Of a DNA stretch of 13,018 nucleotides, positions 1-7,376 are shown piece by piece (within the stretch, counting starts at the first letter, position 1; every line of letters begins with the position of its first letter). The translations under genes were made by a program, and so were the position numbers. The stretch is from an uncultured Burkholderiales bacterium (GTDB taxonomy: Bacteria; Pseudomonadota; Gammaproteobacteria; Burkholderiales; Burkholderiaceae_D). The DNA lies in contig CAIVDH010000332.1 of assembly GCA_903904635.1 (NCBI GenBank), forward strand, positions 1-13,018, written 5' to 3'. The notes beneath the pieces were generated by a model. That model did no database searches. It saw nothing but the letters and a program-made list of their open reading frames with translations, and was not told where the DNA came from.

Positions 1-1113
1 CCATTCGTCAATGCACTGGGCGCGTTGACTGGTAATCAAGCGATGCAGCAAGTTAAAGCAGGCCTGAAAGCAATTTACCTCTCAGGCTGGCAAGTCGCTG
101 GTGACGCCAATCTGGCCGGTGAAATGTATCCTGATCAGTCGCTCTATCCAGCCAATTCCGTGCCTATGGTTGTTAAGCGTATTAACAATACCTTCCAGCG
201 CGCTGATCAGATTCAATGGTCCGAAGGTAAAAACGATATCGACTTTTTCGCTCCGATCGTCGCTGATGCAGAAGCCGGCTTTGGCGGCGTATTGAACGCC
301 TATGAGCTGATGAAATCCATGATCGAAGCTGGCGCTGCTGGTGTGCACTTTGAAGATCAGTTAGCTTCAGTAAAAAAATGCGGTCACATGGGCGGTAAAG
401 TATTGGTTCCTAGCCGTGAAGCAGTTGAAAAACTCAACGCTGCGCGTCTGGCAGCTGACGTATCCGGCACCTCAACACTGGTTATTGCCCGTACTGATGC
501 AGAAGCAGCCGATCTGCTGACTTCTGATGTGGATGCCAATGACCAGCCTTTCCTGACCGGCGAGCGCACTGTTGAAGGTTTCTACAAGACCAAGCCGGGT
601 ATTGATCAGGCCATCTCACGTGGTCTGGCTTATGCTCCTTATGCCGACTTAGTCTGGTGCGAGACTGGCAAACCTGATCTGGCCTTTGCGAAGAAATTTG
701 CAGAAGCCATACACGCCAAGTTCCCAGGCAAAATGCTCTCGTATAACTGCTCACCCTCATTCAACTGGAAAAAGAATCTGGACGATGCCACCATCGCCAA
801 ATTCCAGAAAGAGCTGGGCGCCATGGGTTATAAATTCCAATTCATCACATTGGCTGGTTTCCATGCATTGAACTATTCCATGTTCAATCTGGCACATGGC
901 TATGCACGCAACCAGATGTCGGCATTCGTTGAATTGCAAGAAGCAGAATTCGCTGCAGCAGACAAAGGCTTTACCGCTGTTAAGCATCAGCGTGAAGTCG
1001 GTACCGGTTATTTTGATGCAGTTACCCAGGCTATTCAGCAAGGTCAGTCTTCAACCACCGCATTGCATGGCTCAACCGAAGACGAACAATTCTTCGACGC
1101 GAAAGTCGCTTAA
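1..1113 (+). CDS. aceA: Isocitrate lyase, 5'-truncated by the window edge
   Basis: This enzyme cleaves isocitrate to glyoxylate and succinate, the first step of the glyoxylate shunt used for growth on acetate or fatty acids; it is cytosolic. The frame is open from base 1 ([16 protein letters not shown]), so the true start lies upstream; 370 residues are visible. The catalytic KKCGH motif is at visible residues 125-129 (Cys codon 379-381). The same Cys is residue 195 in the E. coli enzyme, so roughly 65-70 N-terminal residues are missing. The YNCSPSFNW active-site segment lies further on, and the substrate-binding GWQVAGDAN segment is near the visible N-terminus. An A7 run (372-378) sits over the catalytic lysine codons. 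The gene stops at 1113 and an intrinsic terminator follows, so it is transcriptionally separate from rlmJ. Identification is very secure; the regulatory region is outside the window. Confidence 0.97.
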   Translation, partial: PFVNALGALTGNQAMQQVKAGLKAIYLSGWQVAGDANLAGEMYPDQSLYPANSVPMVVKRINNTFQRADQIQWSEGKNDIDFFAPIVADAEAGFGGVLNAYELMKSMIEAGAAGVHFEDQLASVKKCGHMGGKVLVPSREAVEKLNAARLAADVSGTSTLVIARTDAEAADLLTSDVDANDQPFLTGERTVEGFYKTKPGIDQAISRGLAYAPYADLVWCETGKPDLAFAKKFAEAIHAKFPGKMLSYNCSPSFNWKKNLDDATIAKFQKELGAMGYKFQFITLAGFHALNYSMFNLAHGYARNQMSAFVELQEAEFAAADKGFTAVKHQREVGTGYFDAVTQAIQQGQSSTTALHGSTEDEQFFDAKVA

Positions 1114-1171
1114 GGCAAAAGGTATTAGCGTATTGGGGGACGGAGGAGACGCCAGACCCTGTAAAAAGAAC

Positions 1172-1203
1172 AAGCCGCATCTCACGAGGATGCGGCTTTT
1201 TTT
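1172..1203 (+). terminator. Intrinsic terminator after aceA
   Basis: A perfect 8-bp stem GCCGCATC/GATGCGGC (1174-1181 with 1189-1196) has a 7-nt loop (TCACGAG) and is followed by seven Ts (1197-1203). Upstream adenines let the stem extend by two A-T pairs. It lies 60 bp beyond the aceA stop and before the rlmJ promoter region, so it should end the aceA transcript. Confidence 0.88.
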
Positions 1204-1229
1204 ATGCGGGCCCGCAAGCTTGTTACAAT
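1201..1229 (+). promoter_or_regulatory. Candidate sigma-70 promoter for rlmJ-greB
   Basis: TACAAT at 1224-1229 is a good -10 box. A weak -35 (TTTATG, 1201-1206) lies 17 bp upstream. Predicted transcription would start near 1236 and give a leader of about 30 nt before the rlmJ ATG. The spacer contains a perfect 12-bp palindrome (1205-1216, TGCGGGCCCGCA). The -35 overlaps the T-tract of the aceA terminator. This rests on sequence inspection only. Confidence 0.35.
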
Positions 1230-1264
1230 GAGCCCCTTCGAGTTCTTCTGCATCGTCATTTCCC

Positions 1265-2176
1265 ATGTTTAGTTACCGTCATGCTTTCCACGCAGGCAAT
1301 CACGCTGATGTATTGAAGCACACCGTGCTCTTGCAGCTGCTTGCGTATCTGAATCAAAAAGACACGCCCTACATGGTGGTCGATACCCACGCCGGTGCCG
1401 GTGTGTATACCCTTGATAGTGAATTCGCCAACAAGAGCAAAGAATCTGATTCTGGCATTGCGTTGTTGTGGGACCGCTCTGATCTGCCCGCGGCTGTGGC
1501 AGAGTATGTCAATCTGATTAAGTCGATGAACCCGAGCGGCAAGATGCGTTTTTATCCGGGCTCACCGTTTTGTGCTGAAAAAATCATGCGCGAGCAAGAC
1601 CGCTTGCGTCTGTTTGAAATGCACTCGACTGAAATCAAAATTCTCGAAGAAAATTTTCGTAAACTGCAAGCGCATGCTGCGGCACAGGGTCAGCGCATAT
1701 CCACACGCGGCAAGCGTATACAGATTGCCCGCGTTGATGGCTACACCGCCTTGAAGGCTTTGCTACCGCCGCCATCGCGACGTGCATTGGTGTTGATTGA
1801 TCCCTCTTACGAAGACAAAGACGACTATCGCAAAGTCAAAGTGGCAATTGAGGATGCGCTGACCCGTTTTGCCACCGGCACTTATGCGGTCTGGTATCCG
1901 GTACTGGGTAGGCTGGAGTCGCAACAACTGCCAGAGCGTCTTAAACGCCTGGCTGGCACTAATTGGCTAAATGTCACCCTCACAGTCGGTGGCCCCTCAT
2001 CTGACGGCATGGGCTTGCGCAGCAGCGGTATGTTCATTATTAATCCGCCTTGGACTTTGCAAGCAACGCTTAAAGACACCATGCCCTGGCTGACGCAAAC
2101 GCTGGCGCAAGATGACGGTGCGCGATTTACACTGCTGTCCGGTACAACAGAAACGCCCAAGGCGCGCACTAAATGA
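1265..2176 (+). CDS. rlmJ: 23S rRNA (adenine-2030-N6)-methyltransferase RlmJ
   Basis: RlmJ transfers a methyl group from S-adenosylmethionine to N6 of A2030 in 23S rRNA during ribosome assembly (established in E. coli, formerly yhiR). The N-terminus MFSYRHAFHAGNHADVLKH is the family signature and fixes the ATG at 1265, although no strong ribosome binding site precedes it. The SAM-binding DTHAGAGVY lies at residues 40-48. The catalytic motif reads DPSYE at 169-173, where amino-methyltransferases usually have DPPY; this may be a lineage variant. The protein is 303 residues against about 280 in E. coli. Its TGA stop overlaps the greB start by 4 bp (ATGA), so translation of the two is probably coupled. 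The methyltransferase call is secure. Confidence 0.95.
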   Translation: MFSYRHAFHAGNHADVLKHTVLLQLLAYLNQKDTPYMVVDTHAGAGVYTLDSEFANKSKESDSGIALLWDRSDLPAAVAEYVNLIKSMNPSGKMRFYPGSPFCAEKIMREQDRLRLFEMHSTEIKILEENFRKLQAHAAAQGQRISTRGKRIQIARVDGYTALKALLPPPSRRALVLIDPSYEDKDDYRKVKVAIEDALTRFATGTYAVWYPVLGRLESQQLPERLKRLAGTNWLNVTLTVGGPSSDGMGLRSSGMFIINPPWTLQATLKDTMPWLTQTLAQDDGARFTLLSGTTETPKARTK

Positions 2177-2730
2177 ACAAGGCCTTCGTCAAGGAATCTG
2201 CTGATGATGACGATGATGAAGGTGCCGGCCTGCCGCCGATACCGGCAGGCGCTAAAAATTACATTACACCGCAAGGCTATCAGCGCATCAGAGAAGAGCT
2301 GCTGCAGCTCATCGATATAGACAGACCCGAAGTCGTCAAGATCGTGCACTGGGCCGCTTCCAATGGTGACCGTTCAGAAAATGGTGATTACATTTACGGT
2401 AAAAAGCGTCTGCGCGAAATCGACAGACGCATACGCTTTCTGACCAAACGCATGGATCTGGCCGCAATTGTCGACCCCACCCTGCATCACGGTAGCGATC
2501 AGATTTTTTTTGGTGCTACCGTCAAATACGCTAACGCAGCAGGGCAGGAACATACCGTCACCATCGTTGGTATTGATGAGCTCGACCCGCTCAAAGGTAA
2601 GATTAGTTGGGTATCGCCCGTTGCGCGTGCGCTGACCAAAGCGCATGAGGGGGAAAGCGTGACGCTGGCCACGCCAGCCGGTATTGATGAGCTGGAGATC
2701 CTGTCGGTTCAGTATCCCGCACCGGCATGA
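2173..2730 (+). CDS. greB: Transcription elongation factor GreB
   Basis: GreB inserts a coiled coil into the RNA polymerase secondary channel and stimulates cleavage of backtracked RNA. The coiled-coil hairpin occupies about residues 29-100. Its tip GDRSENGDY (65-73) carries the acidic pair Asp66 and Glu69 that positions the second Mg ion. KKRLREIDRRIRFLTKRM (77-94) is typical of GreB rather than GreA. The C-terminal FKBP-like domain spans about 105-183. At 185 residues it exceeds the E. coli protein (158) by an N-terminal tail of about 28 residues that contains an acidic run (DDDDDE, 11-16) encoded by near-repeated GAT/GAC codons. The start overlaps the rlmJ stop. A T8 run (2514-2521) lies in the FKBP-like half. 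The omega subunit of the same polymerase is encoded in the opposing operon. Confidence 0.95.
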   Translation: MNKAFVKESADDDDDEGAGLPPIPAGAKNYITPQGYQRIREELLQLIDIDRPEVVKIVHWAASNGDRSENGDYIYGKKRLREIDRRIRFLTKRMDLAAIVDPTLHHGSDQIFFGATVKYANAAGQEHTVTIVGIDELDPLKGKISWVSPVARALTKAHEGESVTLATPAGIDELEILSVQYPAPA

Positions 2731-2775
2731 CGTAAAATACGTGCTTCCTTGCAATCAGAAAGTTTTAACAAGCGC

Positions 2776-4131
2776 ATGTCGATTGTCTATTCCACTCTGA
2801 ATCACCCGCTGCGTGTGCCACTGGCCGCTGAAATCCATTCGCGCCCACCCATACGCTTAGAAGCGCCTGAGCGTATTACGCATTTGGCAATATATGCCGG
2901 CTATGACATGGTGGCGGCCGGTGACAACGTCGCCTTGCAGCAGCGTCTGCTGGCCTCGCTATGTATGCATTTCGGTGTGAGCTCGCCAGTCGGTGAGGCA
3001 AAATACTTCTTCCATGATTTCGGACGTTTCCGCCTCAAATGGGAATGTCACACCGAGTTTGCGAGCTATACCTTCGTCTCGGCTCATAAAGCAACGGCGC
3101 CAAATGAAGCTCTATTTGCTCAGATGCCACTAGCTGATGTGCCTGATGAATGGATGCTCAGTTTGCAGGGCAAAATCATGGCCGCGAATCATGTAGTGTT
3201 ACAGCGTGCGACCCAAACAGCGGTAGAAGCCATACCACATATGCGCGGGTTATTTGAAGGTAATGCAGTAGTCGGTTGCGAGGCTTCACATGCGGCACAA
3301 GTCTGGACTGACTTTTTGATTCATCCCGATGGCTTTGGCCGTTTTGTTGTTCAAGATGATGGCTTGTATGGCATGCAGGCAGGGCGCTTGATACAAAGGC
3401 TGTTAGAAATCGAAACCTACCGCATGATGGCCTTGCTTGGTCTGCCGCATGCGCAACGCTCCAATCCTGCCTTAAATGCAATAGAAGGCGAGCTCGCACG
3501 TGTGACCGCGACGATGGTTGAGGTAGACCATCCCAATTCGGATACGTCAGCGCAGGAAGAAAAAAACGCCGACAAAGAGCAGGTCTTACTGGAAAAAATC
3601 ACCGCGCTTGCAGCCAGACTGGAAAGGCTCGCTGTTGATAACAACTATCGATTCTCCGCTTCGCAGGCGTATTTTCGGTTGGTGCATTCCCGCATAGATG
3701 AATTGCGCGAACGTCGTATTGAGGGTGTGCCTACCATTGCAGAATTCATGGACCGTCGTTTAACACCTGCCATGAATACGTGTACTGCAGTTGCGCATCG
3801 TCAGGAAGTATTAGCCGAACGTATCGCCAATACCAACTCGCTCTTGCGTACCCGAGTAGGCATCGTGCAGGAACAGCAAAACAGTAAAATTCTTGAATCC
3901 ATGAATGCGCGTGCAGCGCAGCAGTTGCGATTGCAGCAGGCGGTGGAAGGCTTGTCCGTCGTCGCTATTTCCTACTATATGGCCGGGCTGGTTAGTTATG
4001 CAGGCAAGGCAGCGAAAGCAGCCGGTATGGATATCAATACTGATCTGGTCACCGGCATTGCCGTGCCTGTACTCGCATTGATGGTGTGGTTGGGTTTGCG
4101 CCGCATGCACAAACAGGTCAAGCGCAAATAA
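2776..4131 (+). CDS. DUF3422 family membrane-anchored protein, function unknown
   Basis: The N-terminal pattern NHPLRVPLAAEIHSRPP followed by APERITHLA is characteristic of DUF3422, found in beta- and alphaproteobacteria; no activity is established as far as I know. I place the start at ATG 2776 (451 residues). An in-frame TTG at 2749 would add nine residues but lacks a ribosome binding site, and the site before 2776 is also weak. A charged, probably coiled-coil region lies about residues 255-385 and ends in a glutamine-rich helix. Two hydrophobic segments follow near the C-terminus (EGLSVVAISYYMAGLVSY, then VTGIAVPVLALMVWLGL) and a short basic tail RRMHKQVKRK. This suggests a large cytoplasmic domain tethered to the inner membrane by a hairpin. 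A possible -10 (TAAAAT, 2733-2738) follows the greB stop, so it may have its own promoter. It converges on spoT. Confidence 0.85.
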   Translation: MSIVYSTLNHPLRVPLAAEIHSRPPIRLEAPERITHLAIYAGYDMVAAGDNVALQQRLLASLCMHFGVSSPVGEAKYFFHDFGRFRLKWECHTEFASYTFVSAHKATAPNEALFAQMPLADVPDEWMLSLQGKIMAANHVVLQRATQTAVEAIPHMRGLFEGNAVVGCEASHAAQVWTDFLIHPDGFGRFVVQDDGLYGMQAGRLIQRLLEIETYRMMALLGLPHAQRSNPALNAIEGELARVTATMVEVDHPNSDTSAQEEKNADKEQVLLEKITALAARLERLAVDNNYRFSASQAYFRLVHSRIDELRERRIEGVPTIAEFMDRRLTPAMNTCTAVAHRQEVLAERIANTNSLLRTRVGIVQEQQNSKILESMNARAAQQLRLQQAVEGLSVVAISYYMAGLVSYAGKAAKAAGMDINTDLVTGIAVPVLALMVWLGLRRMHKQVKRK

Positions 4132-4167
4132 AAGCATTCATCCTATGTAGCAGCAGCAATGGGCAGC

Positions 4168-6423
4168 TTAACTACTGCGTTCGCGCAGTATGCGAGCCAC
4201 ACCCGATATGCTGCGCACATTGCGCATCAAACGCGCCAGATGTACGCGGTCTTCTACTTGTATCGTAAAACGTAATTCAGTCAGTACCGAAGTATGATTG
4301 TCATCCATGGCCACATGAACGATGTTGGCATCAGATTCGCCGATTTCTGCCGCCACTCTGGCAAGCGCGCCTTTTTCATCCTGCACTAGTACCCTGATAC
4401 GGCATTCAAAGCGGCGGTGCAGCCCATTGTCCCATTTCACTTCTATCCAGCGTCCCGGCTCTTTGGGTCGCAATCGCTTAGCGATTTCACAATCGATGGT
4501 ATGTACAGCCAGAGTTTGATCGCGCCGCAAATGTCCGATCAAGTCATCGCCTGGTATAGGCAGACAACATGATGAAAGCAACACCGAAGTGCTCTCATTG
4601 CCACTGATAGTGACAGGCTCAATTTTTTTATCTATCGATGATGCTGAATTTGATGAGCCACTGGTCTGCATTTCCATCAGCCCGAAAATATGGCGCGCAA
4701 CCAGTACTGCCATACGCTTGCCCACGCCTATATCTGCATACAGCTCTTCTAGTGATTTAGCGCTAGTCTCATTGACCAGACGTTCCGCAATGGCCGCAGG
4801 CAAGGCAGCCGGCAGCTGCAATGCTACGAGTGCTTGTTCCAGCAACATCTGGCCCAGTTCTATGGCTTCAGAAGGATTGATCGTGCGCAGATTATGGCGA
4901 ATTGCTGAACGTGCTTTTCCAGTTCGCACAAAGCCCAGCCAGTTAGGCGTAGGACGCGCGTCATCGGAGACATCAATTTCTACGATATCGCCATTACGCA
5001 ACTCAGTTTTTAAGGTTGCGCTTTCGTGGTTAATGCGCGCAGACACTGCATGGTCGCCAATGTCGGTATGGATGGTGTAGGCAAAGTCGAGCGCAGTGGC
5101 GCCGCGTGGCAGCGCGATGATGGTTGATTTAGGTGTAAATACATAAACCGAATCAGGGAACAGATCAACTTTGACATGCTCAAGAAACTCAGCCGAATCA
5201 CCCGTCTGATGCTGAATATCGAGCAGTGATTGCAGCCACGCATGTGTACGCTGCTGCAGATCAGTCAGCACACCATTATCATTTTTGTATAGCCAATGTG
5301 CAGCCACACCAGACTCTGCCACCCTATGCATTTCTTCAGTACGTATCTGAAACTCAACCGGCGTCCCATATGGACCGATTAATGTCGTGTGTAGCGACTG
5401 ATAACCATTGAGCTTGGGGATGGCAATGTAGTCTTTAAACTTGCCTGGCATCGGTTTAAAAAGTGCATGCAGCGCACCTACTGCGACATAACAGTTAGGG
5501 AAGCTATCGACCACCACACGAAAGCCATACACATCCAGCACTTGAGAAAAACTCAAATGCTTGTTACGCATCTTGCGATAAATACCATAGAGCGTTTTTT
5601 CTCGACCATAAACTTCAGCGGCAATACCTGCACTACTCAATGCCTGCTTGACTGACTCCATGATCTTGGAGACCACCTCACGGCGATTGCCACGCGCCGC
5701 ACGCACCGCCTTGGAAATAGTGCGATAACGCACAGGATAAATATGACAAAAGGCGAGATCCTGCAGCTCACGATAAATATTGTTTAAGCCCAGGCGATGC
5801 GCGATGGGCACATACACTTCCATCGTCTCGCGCGCAATGCGACGACGTTTGTCAGCCGACATTGCATCAAGTGTGCGCATGTTGTGCAGGCGATCGGCAA
5901 GCTTGACCAAAATAACGCGCACATCACGCGCCATCGCCAAGAGCATCTTGCGAAAGTTTTCTGCCTGCTGCTCAATCTGGCTTTGAAATTCTATCTTGTC
6001 CAGTTTAGATAGACCGTCCACCAGAGCGGCTACCGGCGCACCAAAGCGTTCGATCAGTTCGTCCTTCTTGACATCCTGATCTTCCATCACATCGTGGAGT
6101 AGGGCGGCCATAATGGCCTGCGCGTCCAGCTTCCATTCAGCGCAGATTTCGGCGACAGCAATCGGATGGGAAATATAAGGCTCACCAGACTTACGTACCT
6201 GCCCCAGATGCATTTCATCTGAGAAGCGATACGCTTCCTTGACCTTTTTCAGATCAGAAGGTGTCAGGTATTCGGCAAGACGCGTAGCTAGCTGCGTGAC
6301 AGATGCTACCCCGATCGCATGCGGTGGGGCAGTTTCTTTTTCGGGGAAATTTTTAGTTGATGAGCGCAAAGTAGGGGCACGCTGCGCGGGTAAGGTGGGG
6401 TTATCAGTCGATGACGGGTTCAT
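4168..6423 (-). CDS. spoT: Bifunctional (p)ppGpp synthetase/hydrolase, SpoT/Rel type
   Basis: This 751-residue protein makes and degrades the alarmone (p)ppGpp. The HD hydrolase domain (about 60-215) keeps its metal and catalytic residues: SHP at 85-87, LLHDVMED with His110-Asp111 and Glu114-Asp115, and ADRLHNMRT at 176-184, so hydrolysis should be active. The synthetase domain (about 255-385) has YGREKTLYGIYRKM, YQSLHT (341-346) and EFQIRT (357-362). The loop GKFKDY (327-332) has the basic RFKD-like charge of bifunctional enzymes rather than the acidic EXDD form of RelA. TGS (about 417-485), a Cys-containing domain (CCLPIPGDD from 619, HTIDC 641-645) and a C-terminal ACT/RRM domain (about 672-745) follow. 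A nonconserved Ser/Thr/Pro-rich stretch forms the first 35 residues. No good ribosome binding site precedes the ATG at 6423. It is the last gene of yicC-gmk-rpoZ-spoT. Confidence 0.95.
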   Translation of the reverse strand: MNPSSTDNPTLPAQRAPTLRSSTKNFPEKETAPPHAIGVASVTQLATRLAEYLTPSDLKKVKEAYRFSDEMHLGQVRKSGEPYISHPIAVAEICAEWKLDAQAIMAALLHDVMEDQDVKKDELIERFGAPVAALVDGLSKLDKIEFQSQIEQQAENFRKMLLAMARDVRVILVKLADRLHNMRTLDAMSADKRRRIARETMEVYVPIAHRLGLNNIYRELQDLAFCHIYPVRYRTISKAVRAARGNRREVVSKIMESVKQALSSAGIAAEVYGREKTLYGIYRKMRNKHLSFSQVLDVYGFRVVVDSFPNCYVAVGALHALFKPMPGKFKDYIAIPKLNGYQSLHTTLIGPYGTPVEFQIRTEEMHRVAESGVAAHWLYKNDNGVLTDLQQRTHAWLQSLLDIQHQTGDSAEFLEHVKVDLFPDSVYVFTPKSTIIALPRGATALDFAYTIHTDIGDHAVSARINHESATLKTELRNGDIVEIDVSDDARPTPNWLGFVRTGKARSAIRHNLRTINPSEAIELGQMLLEQALVALQLPAALPAAIAERLVNETSAKSLEELYADIGVGKRMAVLVARHIFGLMEMQTSGSSNSASSIDKKIEPVTISGNESTSVLLSSCCLPIPGDDLIGHLRRDQTLAVHTIDCEIAKRLRPKEPGRWIEVKWDNGLHRRFECRIRVLVQDEKGALARVAAEIGESDANIVHVAMDDNHTSVLTELRFTIQVEDRVHLARLMRNVRSISGVARILRERSS
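4173..4190. repeat. Perfect hairpin over the spoT stop-proximal codons
   Basis: A 7-bp perfect stem TACTGCG/CGCAGTA closes a four-base loop (TTCG on the plus strand, CGAA on the minus strand). It lies inside the last codons of spoT, immediately before its TAA (4168-4170). No T-tract follows on either strand, so it is not a standard intrinsic terminator. It could protect the 3' end of the spoT or DUF3422 message, or be chance. Confidence 0.6.
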
Positions 6424-6442
6424 AGCGAGTGATTAGCCCCAT
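6404..6442 (-). CDS. Possible 12-codon leader frame overlapping the spoT start
   Basis: On the minus strand an ATG at 6442 opens a frame encoding MGLITRYEPVID and stops with TGA at 6404-6406. It crosses the spoT start codon (6421-6423) in a different frame. GGGGAG (minus strand, 6453-6458) lies 10 nt upstream of it and is the best Shine-Dalgarno-like sequence in the rpoZ-spoT gap. spoT itself has no comparable site. Ribosomes ending on this frame would stop 17 bases past the first base of the spoT start codon, so coupling or interference is conceivable. A frame this short can easily arise by chance. Confidence 0.2.
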   Translation of the reverse strand: MGLITRYEPVID

Positions 6443-6460
6443 GCGGGTAAAACTCCCCGA

Positions 6461-6664
6461 TTAACCGGGTACCTTTTTCAGCATTTCGATACCGATATGA
6501 CCAGCTGCGATTTCGCGCAATGCAGTCACGGTAGCTTTGTCGTCAGCGATGACTTTAGGTGCATGACCTTGCAACAATTGACGGGCACGATAGGTTGCTG
6601 CCAGTGTCAGTTGAAAGCGATTAGGAATTCTTTTCAAGCAGTCTTCAACGGTAATACGAGCCAT
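6461..6664 (-). CDS. rpoZ: RNA polymerase omega subunit
   Basis: The omega subunit helps the beta' subunit fold and join RNA polymerase, and in E. coli it forms part of a ppGpp-binding site. The product is 67 residues, shorter than the 91 of E. coli but usual for betaproteobacteria. It begins [19 protein letters not shown] and contains the conserved ATYRARQL segment. The frame stays open upstream to 6760, but the ATG at 6664 matches the family start and has GGAG (minus strand, 6670-6673) five bases before it. The gene sits 20 bp after gmk and 37 bp before spoT, the same gmk-rpoZ-spoT order as in E. coli. Confidence 0.96.
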   Translation of the reverse strand: MARITVEDCLKRIPNRFQLTLAATYRARQLLQGHAPKVIADDKATVTALREIAAGHIGIEMLKKVPG

Positions 6665-6669
6665 GTGAT

Positions 6670-6673
6670 CTCC
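6670..6673 (-). promoter_or_regulatory. Ribosome binding site that fixes the rpoZ start
   Basis: GGAG on the minus strand, spaced five bases from the ATG at 6664. It selects the 67-residue start over the longer open frame running into the gmk 3' end. Confidence 0.7.
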
Positions 6674-6684
6674 AGAAAACGGAT

Positions 6685-7329
6685 CTATTTCAAATTTGCA
6701 TGAATGCCCAGCTGGGCAAAAAAGGAGGAATGCTTTGTAGCCTGCTGCATATACCTGCAACGGCTTGCCTTGACTATTGCTGCTAATTCGGTCAAAGCAG
6801 TCTCAAAAAGTTCGTTGATAATAACATACTCGAACTCAGGCGCATGGGCTATCTCACCTGCGGCAGCCTGCAGACGGCGCGCAATTACCTCTTCCGTATC
6901 TTGTGCGCGATTAATTAGCCGTTCTTTCAGTGCTTCCATAGAAGGCGGCAAGATGAAAATTCCTACAGCATCAGGAAATTGCTGACGCACTAATTGTGCT
7001 CCTTGCCAGTCAATTTCCAGTAAAACATCTTTGCCTTTTGCGATTTGCGCTTCTATCGTAAGCCGCGATGTGCCGTAATGATTGCCATGCACAAGTGCAG
7101 ACTCAAGAAATTCGCCGCTGGCTTGTCGTTGCAGAAAATCCTGCTCGTTGGTAAAGAAGTATTCACGACCATGCACTTCTCCAGGCCGCGGCGCGCGCGT
7201 GGTGTAAGACACAGACAACCCCACATCAGGCTCTTGCGCCAACAGCGCTTGGACTAAAGAAGATTTGCCCGCACCCGAAGGTGCGGCCACAATAAAAACA
7301 CAACCTGAAGAGGCGGGCTTAGAAGACAT
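6685..7329 (-). CDS. gmk: Guanylate kinase
   Basis: Gmk phosphorylates GMP to GDP with ATP, feeding GTP and (p)ppGpp pools; it is cytosolic and essential in most bacteria. From the ATG at 7329 the product is 214 residues. The P-loop APSGAGKSS lies at 16-24. The GMP-binding [13 protein letters not shown] and GREYFF segments follow, then LLEIDWQGA, which holds the acidic Walker B-like residues, and the lid region [17 protein letters not shown]. The frame could begin four codons earlier at a TTG (7338), but only the ATG has a plausible upstream GAG; start choice is moderately sure. It lies between yicC (47 bp gap) and rpoZ (20 bp gap). Together with spoT this places GTP supply and ppGpp metabolism on one transcript. 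Confidence 0.96.
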   Translation of the reverse strand: MSSKPASSGCVFIVAAPSGAGKSSLVQALLAQEPDVGLSVSYTTRAPRPGEVHGREYFFTNEQDFLQRQASGEFLESALVHGNHYGTSRLTIEAQIAKGKDVLLEIDWQGAQLVRQQFPDAVGIFILPPSMEALKERLINRAQDTEEVIARRLQAAAGEIAHAPEFEYVIINELFETALTELAAIVKASRCRYMQQATKHSSFFAQLGIHANLK

Positions 7330-7376
7330 AGTGCTCAATAGTTAAGTAAAGCAGATCAACACGATAGTAGTCGAAC

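Noticed and set aside
757..1041. Open frames of 60-155 codons on the opposite strands of aceA, greB, rdgB, hemW and others
   Set aside because: They lie wholly inside well-identified genes, show no family motifs and lack sensible start contexts; they are shadows of the real genes.
1114..1171. G-rich stretch with GGAGGAG after aceA as a hidden small gene start
   Set aside because: No start codon at suitable spacing opens a frame of useful length; it is best read as the aceA 3' untranslated region.
4173..4190. Hairpin as an intrinsic terminator for spoT or the DUF3422 gene
   Set aside because: No T-run follows on either strand and it lies inside coding sequence.
4168..6423. Monofunctional RelA
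   Set aside because: The HD residues His86, His110-Asp111 and Glu114-Asp115 are intact and the synthetase loop is basic (KFKD), so a bifunctional SpoT/Rel enzyme fits better.
6665..6760. N-terminally extended rpoZ of 99 residues
   Set aside because: The extra residues overlap the gmk 3' end, are not omega-like, and the ATG at 6664 has a proper ribosome binding site.
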